The position numbers and the translations under genes are program-made. A stretch of 64,000 nucleotides of DNA, from assembly GCF_963169125.1 (NCBI RefSeq), contig NC_084793.1, positions 216,220,652 to 216,284,651 of the forward strand, given 5' to 3'. Source of the DNA: Humulus lupulus (lineage: Eukaryota > Streptophyta > Magnoliopsida > Rosales > Cannabaceae). Positions 23,174 to 33,074 of the stretch are shown in pieces (position 1 is the first letter of the stretch; each line of letters opens with the position of its first letter). Under the pieces are notes generated by a model that saw only the letters and a program-made list of their open reading frames with translations, searched no databases and had not been told where the DNA came from.

Positions 23174-24646
23174 CTAATCAAACAAGTCATCGATCCTTGG
23201 TAGAGGGTACTTATTCTTGATGGTGAACTTGTTCAATTCTCTGTAGTCTATACACATCCTCAAAGTCCTGTCCTTCTTCTTTACAAACAAAACCGGAGTG
23301 CCCCATGGAGAGTAGCTAGGCCTGATAAATACCAAATCCAGAAGTTCCTGTAGTTGTATCTTCAATTCCTTCAACTCTGTCGGTGCCATCCTATATGGTG
23401 CTCTTGATACTGGTTCTATCCCCGGTGCTAACTCAATAACAAACTGAATCTCCCTCCGCAGCGCCAGTCCTGGTAGATCTTCAGGAAATGCATCCAAGAA
23501 CTCACAAACCAATCTGGTCTCTCCCGGCCCCGCTGGCGAAACCCTAGTAGTATCCACCGCACTAGCTAGAAAACCTATACATCCTCCTTGTAACAAGTCT
23601 TTGGCTCTTAATGCTGATATCATGGGTATGTGGGGTCCACATACCGCACCCACAAAAATGAAGAGATCCTCACCCTCTAGCTCAAAAGTCACCATCTTCT
23701 TCCTACAATCAATAGTAGCCCCATATCTGACCAGCCAATCCATCCCTAGAATCATGTCAAAGTCCTCCATGTCTAGCTCAATCAAATCTACTGAAAGCTC
23801 CCTACTATCAACCATTATTGGCAATGCTCTAATCCACCTCCTAGAGACTACCAGTTCCTCAGTAGGCAATATGGTCCCAAACCACGCAGTACGGTACTCA
23901 CTAGGTCTACACAATCTATCAACCACCTTACTAGAAACAAATGAATGTGTAGCACTAGAGTCAATCAATACAATAAAAGGAGAGCCAGTGCTAGAAAGCT
24001 GACCTTTCACCACCGAAGGACTAGCCTCGGCCTCTTCCTGTGTCAAAGTGAACACTCGAGCTGGAGTCAAGTTGTCCACCTTCCTTGCTTCCCCTTTCTT
24101 CACTGTTGGGCAATCCTTCTTGAGATCTCCCACTGTTCCACACACAAAGCAAGCATTGGCCTGACACTCGCTTTGATGGCATCTTCTGCACCTCGTGCAC
24201 TCCAGGTAACTCCTCCATGCCTCACCGCCTCCCTGACGGGCACCCTGAGCACCCTGACCCCTCCTATCAGGACCAGCAGCATTCGAAGTGTCAAGGGTCT
24301 TCCTCTTTAAATCACTGGGGCCTCCGCCCCTACTAGACCCAGCATATGAAGGCACTGCTCTGCGACCCTCTCGCCTCGCAGCACTTTCCTTCCAAATCTT
24401 GTTCTCTGCTTCTTCAGCGGTAAGAGCCTTCTCAACAGCTTGGGCATAAGTCATCCCCTCAGGTACTTTCATGATCCTCATATCCCGGGCTATCATAGCG
24501 TTAAGCCCTCTAATAAATCTGTCTTGCCTAGCTGCATCTGTAGGCACAAGATCCAGTGCAAATTTTGCAAGTCTTTCGAACTTCAGAGCATACTCAGTAA
24601 TTGTCATGTTGCCCTGCACCAATCCCACAAACTCATTAACCTTCAA
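23174..24646 (-). CDS. TekD gag C-terminal half, protease and start of reverse transcriptase
   Basis: An open frame of 490 residues. It begins in the capsid region ([17 protein letters not shown]) and continues to a basic linker. The zinc knuckle reads [14 protein letters not shown], with Asp in place of the usual His. The protease loop is [10 protein letters not shown], where most relatives have D-S-G-A-T. The RT start shows [21 protein letters not shown] and [11 protein letters not shown]. The frame ends at 23174 just after P-R-I-D-D-L-F-D. The upstream stop at 24674 separates it from the gag start. Both altered residues would weaken RNA binding and proteolysis. Confidence 0.9.
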   Translation of the reverse strand: MKVNEFVGLVQGNMTITEYALKFERLAKFALDLVPTDAARQDRFIRGLNAMIARDMRIMKVPEGMTYAQAVEKALTAEEAENKIWKESAARREGRRAVPSYAGSSRGGGPSDLKRKTLDTSNAAGPDRRGQGAQGARQGGGEAWRSYLECTRCRRCHQSECQANACFVCGTVGDLKKDCPTVKKGEARKVDNLTPARVFTLTQEEAEASPSVVKGQLSSTGSPFIVLIDSSATHSFVSSKVVDRLCRPSEYRTAWFGTILPTEELVVSRRWIRALPIMVDSRELSVDLIELDMEDFDMILGMDWLVRYGATIDCRKKMVTFELEGEDLFIFVGAVCGPHIPMISALRAKDLLQGGCIGFLASAVDTTRVSPAGPGETRLVCEFLDAFPEDLPGLALRREIQFVIELAPGIEPVSRAPYRMAPTELKELKIQLQELLDLVFIRPSYSPWGTPVLFVKKKDRTLRMCIDYRELNKFTIKNKYPLPRIDDLFD

Positions 24647-24673
24647 TGCCCTGATGGCAACATTATAGTACTT

Positions 24674-25174
24674 TTAGCTAAACAAATCCTTGAATCCATC
24701 CCAACTCAAAGAAGTGACATCTCTGGTCTGTGATGCCACTTCCCACCAAATGCGGGCATCCTCTCTCAGCATATATGTGGCACAGGCCACTCTGTCATGA
24801 CCTTCTACCCTCATGAAATCCAGGATAGCAGTAGTCATAGTCATCCACTGTTCAGCCTTCAGTGGATCAGGTCCTCCCTCAAAATTTGGGGGATGTTGCT
24901 TTCGGAACCACTCATACAACAGCTCCCACCTGTTTCTAACTTCCACTTGCTGAATAACTGGTGCCACTATAGGTGGCACGATGGGTACAGCACTCCCTGA
25001 CGGAGCCTGCTGCCGCAAAAGACGGATTTGTTCATCTTGGCTCTGAAGCTGCGCTTGCATCTCTGCCATAATCTGCTGCCAGTTCTCAGGGACTGGCGGA
25101 GAGTTCTGGCCCTGGTCATCATCTCTTGTCTCAGATCTAGTGCCGGCTAGTCGTGTAGATTTCCTTGGACGCAT
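24674..25174 (-). pseudogene. TekD gag N-terminal half
   Basis: Minus strand, start ATG at 25174 (M-R-P-R-K-S-T-R-L-A-G). A coiled-coil-like stretch E-M-Q-A-Q-L-Q-S-Q-D-E-Q-I-R-L-L follows, then F-R-K-Q-H-P-P-N-F-E-G-G-P-D-P, the chromovirus gag signature, and A-R-I-W-W-E-V. A stop follows D-L-F-S at 24674, and the same frame then resumes into the next segment. The frame extends further upstream to 25276, but the conserved part begins at 25174. Confidence 0.85.
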
Positions 25175-25633
25175 AGCTATCCAAGTTAATCTGCAATCAA
25201 CGACTGCCTTTCCAAAATCCACTAATGGAACACAAATAATCAAGATATAACAGTTCATCCAAATACTCATCCACATGCACCAACAATGCTAATAAGCATG
25301 CCCCAACATCAACACACAACAATCAAGATATAGACATCCATCCATATATAAGCAATATACAGATAATCATTCAGATATTCATTTACATACATAGCAATGC
25401 TAATAAGCACGCCTCAATATTGTCACACAGCAGTCAAGAGCCAGGCTCTATCAGTATCTCATGCTTCCTATTAATCCAACAGATAACAACAATCATAATT
25501 ATTTCCAATCACTTAAACATATAAACACATATACACATCATCAAACCCTGAGTCGAACTTGTCTTTAGCGGCAAATGTACATGTCCAGCCAGTCTTCAAG
25601 AACCCTTAAACCTAGGACGCTCTAATACCAAGT
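25175..25633. other. TekD leader and tRNA-Met primer binding site
   Basis: An untranslated leader of about 460 bases. On the minus strand the bases right after the LTR read ACTTGGTATTAGAGCG (25616-25633), close to TTGGTATCAGAGC, the complement of the plant initiator tRNA-Met 3' end. The remainder has short ATATCCA-type repeats and no gene. Confidence 0.85.
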
Positions 25634-27832
25634 TGTAACGCCCTGGGTAGCCAAGGTCGTTACATTGTGTGATTATAAAAGTATAAGACTTGATAAACAA
25701 GTCAATTAGTTGAAAATGTGTCGCTAAGACCACTAATGAACTAGGTTTAAAAGGTTTTGGTCATAAAAGATATATCTCATATAAATAAACATTTTATACA
25801 TGGGATCCTAAAAGAAATAACGTTTAAAGGACAGTTTACAAAATTTTCAAGAGTATATACATCAATTGGCCACTCTAAGGGCAAAACAGACATTTAAGGT
25901 CCTCATGTTCCTGTCCCTCCCTCAACTGTGGTGGCCAAGTAGCTAATCATGTACATTCCGCCTCTAAAGCTCTCCAAATCAGGGTTGATCAAGCTTACCC
26001 TTGCCTTTACTTGCACCACATAACACCCATGAGCCAAGGCCCAACAAGAAAACCATAATATCATAGCATAAAAAATGACAATAACTAAATAATTCTTTAA
26101 GCATGATCATATATTCAGCAGACCATATCATTCACCAGATCAGTAAACATAACCAGCAAATCCACAAACATATACTAAGATATACAGCATATCATACTTG
26201 TCAATTAACAACAGTAACAAAATCATACAATAACCAGGGTCGATGCCTTAGGTCACACCCTCTGTTTACACCACTGACTTTGGTCCGCTTAAATCAAGCT
26301 TAGTGAATATTAAGCTGTCCTCAGCTACCAGTGGCTGAGTCGCGCCCTGTGCGCCATTATAAACTCTGGCACTCTTAGGCCATTTGTTTTACATTTCCAT
26401 GGCATAATACCACCTTACATATTGCATACATGAATAAGAGCCCTTAGTCCCGTCATAAACTCACAACCGGGTGCAGTTTTCTTACCTTTAATTCCAAGTG
26501 TTCTGATTACGAGAGATGACCCTTGGGCACAATCCGTTTCCCAAGCCCTAGCTTACACCTAGTCACAACCAAAATAAGGGATTCCATCAATAATAATTGT
26601 ATAAAGGTTTTCGGACCAAGTTCTAGCCTCCGGAACATCGAATTCCACCAAAGGAATCGATCTCGAGCACCCTAGGTTAGGTTCCCGCGCCTAAAACCTC
26701 CTTAAGGACAAAAATGCCCTTAAGAGCCGCAGCCCAAGCTCTCTATGCCATGGCCTGCCCCTATCCAGAGGCCCAGCCTCACCAAATAACAGACACGGGC
26801 TGCGGTCAAACACTCCACATGCCGCGGCCCTCCCCTCTTCCTGAGCTCCCATCTGCTCCAAAGGGCCGCGGCACACCAAGAAATGAGTTGCGGCCCGACC
26901 TCTTCGAACCCAGAAAACCCACCATTTTTAACAATCAAACCTCACTCAAATAAACCCAAAACCATCCTAATGACACAATTCAACTATCATAAACATCCTA
27001 ACATGTTTCCAACAGCATAACCCAACAAAAACCTAGCTTAGAAACTCATCAAAACTACACCTTAATCCTTGAAACCCATAAGCTCATAAACCCCTTAGAA
27101 CAACCAGAAATTCTAGAATTCAGATACTAAACTTTAAATTAAAGCTTACCTTCACTGAAGAACCAATCCACCAATTAGTTGCTGAGCAAATTCCCAAATC
27201 CTTAGCCTCAACTCAATATTCAATTTCAAAACCCAAAAACTCTTAGAACTCATCCAATACTACAGAATTTAATGGCCAAGAATGTGATTCAAGACTTACC
27301 TCAACTCCTGATTGAATTCCTTAGCTAATATTGAGTTAATCTACAAAGCTCCAACTCAAATCTCTGAGTTTCCAACCAAATTCCCCTTTTGTTTCAGTGG
27401 TTTCCTTGAGAGGGAGTTGAATGAGCTAAAATAAGAGAGAGAGAGAGAGGTCAGTTTATGTGTTTCCAGCTAATTCCTTCTTTGTTTTTGTCTTACTTAG
27501 GTTACTTAAGTTAATCCCAAAGCTCGGGGTACCAAAAACGTCCCCGAGGAAAAATGGTAAATTACCCCAGTATTCCCTCCTAAGCTTCCTAACCTCAAAT
27601 ATATCTCCAATTATTTATTTCCATAACCCAAATAATTGTCTGATACCCAAAATACCCCTTGACTCGCCCTGAGTTAAGTATTGGGTCCCGTTGTGACTTT
27701 CCCATTAACTGGCTCCCTAGGATCGCCTCAAGTCGCATGCTGCTGATATATCCACATAATAATGTGGTCTTCACAATTATAACATATAATCACATTTATG
27801 CCCTCAATGGGCTAAAATTACAAATATACCTC
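25634..27832 (-). repeat. TekD 5' LTR, larger part
   Basis: It starts TGTAACGCCC, like the 3' LTR, and stays co-linear until 27832, where TatE is inserted; the remaining 192 bases are at 37666-37857. An (AG)n run lies near 27434-27449. It has no gene. Confidence 0.92.
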
Positions 27833-29348
27833 TGTTGATGCTTATAATCTCATCAAGAGAAAATATGAGGCTGAGGCAAGGCCCTTGGGCCACCGTCGTC
27901 TCGGGAAGCCATCGCACCATCACGACACAAGTCTGGGTTCGTTCCTCGTGGAGTCGATGCCAGGTGGCCCACATTGGCAAGGCATAGATGCCAAGGCTCA
28001 GTAGCCTCGCGAGGCCCATCTTGCCCACGTACCTCACCTCGGCCATACGCGAGGCCCATCTCACGAGGCCCTCGTCTCGCAAGGCCTCCATCCGCACCTC
28101 ACCTCGGCCATACTCGAGGCCCAACTCGCGAGGCCCTCATCTCGCGAGGCCTCCATTCGCACCTCACCACAGCCATACGCGAGGCCCATCTCGCGAGGCC
28201 TCCATCCACGCAGACCAGCCCATGGGCGAGGCCATCCATCTCGCGAGGCCCTCATCTCGCGAGGATACCCATCCGCGCGCATTAGACCAGGGGCGAGGCC
28301 ACCATCTCGCGAGGCCAACACATGGGCTAGGCCACCCATCCGCGCGCATCAGACCAGGGGTGAGGCCACCATCTCGCAAGGCCAACACATGGGTGAGGCC
28401 ACCCATCTCGCGAGGCCTTCATCCACGTGCATCAGACCATGGGCGAGGCCAACACTCGGGCGAGGGGCCATGCGAGGGGTGGGCTCCTCCGAGGACGCGA
28501 CATATTGAGAGCCTCATATAACGAGGCAGGGCACTATATTGAAAGCATGCTTTGTGAGAGCTTCCGAGGAGGCTTGCGCACACCATCACATGGCCACTCG
28601 AGAGGAGGAGGGCCTCCTGAACAGCTAGGGAGCCACGCCATCAAGGGGGTCGCAAGGAGGGCGTCTCGTCACGCATCCTTAGACGTCTGCCAGGGCCACA
28701 TGCCTATCGCCCAGACTCGTGAGTGACCTCGGGAGGCTTCAGGCATCTCATGCCAAGGACCCAAGATCTCCACCTCACACCAAGGGTCCCATCCTTACAC
28801 CTTGAGACCCCTATGCTTAGGAGATCCAGTACGAGTCGAATGGGACATACTTGTACGACCTAGTACTGAGTATGGATACCAGTGCCAGTGAGACTGCTGG
28901 GGTAAGAGTCATGGTCCGTACGTCTACGGCCATAGGTCAGAGCCTACACCACTACCTCCTGCGCCACTACGCCTGCCACCACTCATCAGACATGGGTACA
29001 GACAAGTAGTGGAGGCATTCTCCTGACACCTGCTCCTATGCTGGATGTACGACCCCAACCTCTGAAGCCACTCCCCTGACACAGTACATATGTATCACTT
29101 GGTCTCCTGGACCACTATGTACCTAAGGCCATTAGAGCCTACTATAAAATGGACTCTAAGACCACCTGAAAGGGGGTTGGAAATTTTACTGTAGCAGAGG
29201 CTTGAGTGTGAATGAAAGACTGAATTCTCCATTATTGTTCTATCATTGTTCTTGAGTTATTGTTCAAGTTTTTACAGCTTTCCGATTAGTGATCTTGATT
29301 TGATAATTTTTCCAACTCAACTTAGTTGACGAGTTCTCACCGTCAACA
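27833..29348 (+). repeat. TatE 5' LTR
   Basis: 1516 bases long. TATAAAAT at 29143-29150 is the likely promoter box. From about 28005 to 28480 it holds a CpG-rich array built on CTCGCGAGGCC; the other LTR has fewer copies, which explains most of the 65-base length difference. Long frames through this array are side effects of the repeat. Confidence 0.93.
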
Positions 29349-29349
29349 G

Positions 29350-29369
29350 TTTGGCGCCGTCTGTGGGAA
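29350..29369 (+). promoter_or_regulatory. TatE primer binding site
   Basis: tttggcgccgtctgtgggaa lies two bases after the LTR. This type of primer site is common in Tat and Athila elements. I cannot name the priming tRNA with certainty. It differs from the site used by TatB, TatF and TatG. Confidence 0.75.
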
Positions 29370-29415
29370 CGTTAGTTTCAAGCTACTGTTCCACCATTGT
29401 TTCCGGCAAGAAGAA

Positions 29416-30776
29416 GATGCCAAGACGCTCAAAGCGACTGAGGGAGCCACGGGAGGTAGAGGTTGACCTGAACGGAGTCCAGCTGAAGGCCTCCATGAAG
29501 GACGCTCCTCCACCCAGAGACGTGGAGCCCCTGAAAGACCCTGAGGTTCACGGAGGTGATAGGGTGGCCTCATCACCAGCCGCTCCACCTGGAGGAAGTC
29601 CTCCAAGAGCACCACCGGTAAACGCTGACGAGTTCCCTCCTCCAAAACCACCGCAGGCACCGAACTCCGACCGGCAAGACCCGGGCCCTTCTGCCCGTAG
29701 GCATGATAAGCACCCCCAGGTCCACTCCGTGAGCTCGAGTTCGAAATCCTGGTTTTACGAAGAGGAAATACATGAGCTCCACCGTAAGAACCAAAGGTTG
29801 GAAACCACCTTGGAAAACATGCAAGAGGTCCTGAACGGGCTGCTGCAGGGTAAGTCAAGCGTAACCTTGCCTAAGAGGAAGGAGAAGGGCAAGGATGGGG
29901 TGGAGACCACTGTACCGGTGGATGATGGGAGAACCCGACATTCAACCAATAACACCCCCCGAACAAAGCAACATGATCACCCTGAACCGCCTAAGCAGGC
30001 CCAGAAGCCAGCGCCGAGGACCGACGCTGCCCCTCGCGATGAGGACGAGGTCACCTCTAAAAGGGCACCCTCAGACTTGCGGGAGGAGCTCAATAAGAAG
30101 AGGGCGGGCAAAGGGACCACGCCCCCTGTGGCGCCTCGAGAAGGCAAGGGAAAGGCGGATCTTAGCCCGTCCGCTTTGAGGGACACCCTCAGCAAGAGGA
30201 GGCAGGAACGCGGAGATGAGGAGCCTGCGGAGCAAGATCATCACCGCGTCAGGCGGCCAGGCCTTTGAGGAGGACTTCGACCATGAGTCGCCCTTTGTGA
30301 GAGAAATTCAGGCAATCCAACTCCCTGCCAATTTTAAGGAGCCCAATATGACCCCCTACGAAGGGAACACGGATCCGAAATACCACCTGGATGCGTTTAA
30401 TAATCTGATGAAACTGAGGGGGATCGGAAGTGGTGCCAGGTGCCATTGCTTCGCTGTTACTCTGAAAGGACCCGCCTACAAGTGGTTCAAAAGATTAAGG
30501 CCGGGGTCCATCAGAACCTGGCAGCAGTTTTCTGACGAATTCCTCCAACAGCACCATGCCGTGCGGGACTACACGATGCCAGGTACCAGTCTGGCCAACG
30601 TGAAGCAAAGGGAGAATGAGAGCCTGAAGAGCTACATTCACCGGTTCAATATGGAGGCCGCAAAAGTGGGAAGCCTAACGCGCCGAGAGTTAAAAATGGC
30701 CATTACCGCTGGATTTCTCCCAGGAAGCAAGTTGTGGGACAACATGTTGAAGAGGAGGATGGCCACACAAACCTGA
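29416..30776 (+). pseudogene. TatE gag, N-terminal and capsid regions
   Basis: Starts at ATG 29416 (M-P-R-R-S-K-R-L-R-E-P-R-E); the frame is open further upstream, but only through the primer site. The first part, to 30268, is a proline- and charge-rich disordered region with a short coiled-coil stretch (E-E-E-I-H-E-L-H-R-K-N-Q). The capsid region continues in another frame from about 30216: Y-E-G-N-T-D-P-K-Y-H-L-D-A-F, Y-K-W-F-K-R-L-R-P-G-S-I, W-Q-Q-F-S-D-E-F and L-K-S-Y-I-H-R-F-N. A one-base frameshift near 30230-30260 joins them, and another near 30740 leads into the next frame. Gag forms the particle and is needed even in a parasite element. Confidence 0.87.
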
Positions 30777-31912
30777 AGGCAGGAAAGGAGGAGCCCCACG
30801 CGAAGCCCCCAGCTAGCGACGGGTCGAATGTAGCAAAGAAGAAAAGGGCATACGATGGATCAAGAGATGACCACCAGAGGAAAACCAAACATGGGAATGA
30901 TCACAGGCAAGCGGCTTACACTTACTACACAGACCTCACAGATACCAGGGAGCACATTTACCTCACCAATGAAGATCGAGTTCCTTTCAAAAGGCCCCCA
31001 CCAATGAGAAAGGACCGGTCCAAAAGGGACCCTAGTAGATACTGTCAGTACCACAAGGATACCGGTCATACCATGGCAGAGTGTATCCATTTGAAGGAAG
31101 AAATTGAGGAACTCATCCGCAGGGGACATTTGGGCAGGTATGTGCGCAAGGATAACCAGAGGCCAGAAGGAGGAGTGTCCCCGCCGCAGGCACGTGAGGT
31201 GGCCCCGGAAGTGCAAGGAGAGGTCAGGACCATCTTTGGAGGACCAGGATTCAGAGGCGATTCTAGGAAAGGGCGAGACAGGTATGCCAAGGAGGCCCGA
31301 CGAAGTCCACCACATTGCGTTTTAAGTTTGGAACAACGCCCCCCGAAGAGCTTCAAGGGCGAGAATGACTCAATAACTTTCACTGAAGAAGATGCGCAGG
31401 GGGTGCACTTTCCTCATAATGACCCCCTGGTGTTAACCGCCCAGCTAGCTAACATGAGGGTACATCGAGTCATGGTGGATAACGGGAGCTCCGTGGACAT
31501 CTTGTATCGACAGGCGCTGGAAAAGATGGGGTTGAGCCTCCGTCACCTAAAGCCTTGCACTATGACTTTGTATGGGTTCACGGGCGATTCGATGCAACCC
31601 CTGGGGACAATCAAATTGGCCCTCACCATGGGGGAGCAACCCAGGCAAACCACCGTAATGGCTAACTTCGTCGTGGTAGATTGCACCTCAGCCTTCAATG
31701 CGGTATTAGGGAGACCCTCCCTGAGAGAATTGAAGGCGATAACTTCTGTGCATCACCTAGCCATGAAATTCCCTACCCCTGGGGGAGTAGCATGTGTGAA
31801 AGGGGAGCAGAAGGAAGCGGGGGAATGCTATAACATGCCCCTCCGCACAGCCACCAAACCATCCATGTCAATGACGATGGCTGCGCATGAAGGAGCGACT
31901 CACACAAGTTAG
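30734..31912 (+). CDS. TatE gag C-terminus and aspartic protease
   Basis: An open frame of about 390 residues. It has a basic linker, then the zinc-finger-like C-Q-Y-H-K-D-T-G-H-T-M-A-E-C near residue 110, and D-P-L-V-L-T-A-Q before the protease. The protease loop is V-M-V-D-N-G-S-S-V-D-I-L-Y. L-Y-G-F-T-G-D, F-V-V-V-D-C, F-N-A-V-L-G-R-P-S-L and H-H-L-A-M-K-F-P-T-P-G-G complete the domain. Where TatF and TatG run on into RT, this frame stops at 31912 about 20 residues after E-C-Y-N-M. D-N-G-S-S is also seen in TatF and TatG, so it is a lineage trait and not damage. Confidence 0.9.
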   Translation: MGQHVEEEDGHTNLKAGKEEPHAKPPASDGSNVAKKKRAYDGSRDDHQRKTKHGNDHRQAAYTYYTDLTDTREHIYLTNEDRVPFKRPPPMRKDRSKRDPSRYCQYHKDTGHTMAECIHLKEEIEELIRRGHLGRYVRKDNQRPEGGVSPPQAREVAPEVQGEVRTIFGGPGFRGDSRKGRDRYAKEARRSPPHCVLSLEQRPPKSFKGENDSITFTEEDAQGVHFPHNDPLVLTAQLANMRVHRVMVDNGSSVDILYRQALEKMGLSLRHLKPCTMTLYGFTGDSMQPLGTIKLALTMGEQPRQTTVMANFVVVDCTSAFNAVLGRPSLRELKAITSVHHLAMKFPTPGGVACVKGEQKEAGECYNMPLRTATKPSMSMTMAAHEGATHTS

Positions 31913-33074
31913 ATCCGCACAAGATGGGACAGGCTACGGAGCCTTTCGAGAAGTGCTACCAGCAAGGCTTCGGCTCTTAATGCCAAAAGAACCTATGTTT
32001 AGCATGTTCTTCGTTATTTTAGCTTAAGTAAGAATCAAAGAGGCTGCCCTAGGTAGCCTCCTAGTTAGATGTAACCCCCCCCCCCTTTTATTTTCAAAGT
32101 TAGATGTAAACCGCGTTCTATGAATGAAACCGTTTGCTACTTCCTTTGTTTATTTTCTTCGCTGCACGAGCATCAGCCAAAGTGCCTGCCGAAATAAATT
32201 TCACCAAGCACTTGGGGGGCAGGACAGGGGGCAAGAACATGCAGCCAGCAAAAGGGCTCCTAAAAAGGGACCCTCTAATGGAGGATCCTAAAAAGGACCC
32301 CTTGCCCTCCTAACTCCTAAAAAGGGACCCTCTAACGGAGGATCCTAAAAAGGACCCCTTGCATTCCTAACTCCTAAGGGAGACCCTCTACCAAGAGGAT
32401 CCTGAAAACAACCCTCCATCGGGAGGACCCCAAAAAGGACCCTTCAACGGGGATCCCAGAGGGACCCCCTATATCAGGGCCTTAAGCGAAGTCCTTACAA
32501 GGCATCTCCTGGGATCACAAGGAGTAGCTACCCGTGTGAATATCAAGGAGGCCTTAGGGACTCACAAAAAAAATATGGTAACGATGATAATAAGTCTAGA
32601 GCGGCCACCAAGCCGTCTAGCCAATAATAAGTCTAGAGCAGCCGCCAAGCCGCCTAGCCAAAAAGGATCCCAAAAGAGACCCTTGTAAAAATAGTACTAT
32701 GCATAATGACGAGAAGGACGCTTCTCGCAACATATAATAAGCGCGCGCAAAAATATATAAAAGGATAGCTAGGACCCAAGGGGTCAAAATATCCTTATAA
32801 AAGTAATCAAGAGGCACCAAAAGAGGTCTCAGTGAACCCTCTCGCATGGGCTCCAAAGGACCTCCAGCTTGGTAAATAAAAGAGGGGAACCAACCAAACC
32901 CCATCATGCAGGCTTAAAAGGGCCTCAAATGCAGTAGAACAAGAAATAAACAGCAACACATGTATTTATACATTAGAAAAAAGAGTTCTTAAGATAGTAC
33001 AAGAGTTACCAAAAGAAAAGTAGCAGTGATAATGATATTACAAAGTTAAAAGTAAAAAAGAAAGCAAGACTACT
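31913..33074. other. TatE non-coding spacer with tandem repeats
   Basis: No gene. It has a C-run near 32080 and then a 57-base tandem repeat (32257-32420, about 2.6 copies, built on GGACCCTCTAACGGAGGATCC), followed by looser GGGACCC motifs to about 32480. A 37-base unit is duplicated at 32588-32660. It stands where RT, RNase H and integrase lie in full-length relatives. Confidence 0.8.

Noticed and set aside
28005..28480. Regularly spaced repeats as a possible CRISPR array
   Set aside because: Units are contiguous and degenerate with no unique spacers, and the window is plant nuclear DNA.
27974..28726. Several long frames on both strands in the TatE LTR, up to 177 residues, rich in Arg, His and Pro
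   Set aside because: They are translations of the CTCGCGAGGCC array, open in many frames at once, differ between the two LTRs and show no domain. The same frames recur at 36351-37037.
29343..29858. Minus-strand frame of 171 codons across the TatE primer site and gag
   Set aside because: It overlaps the primer site and the gag start and has no recognisable domain; it is a shadow of the GC-rich gag sequence.
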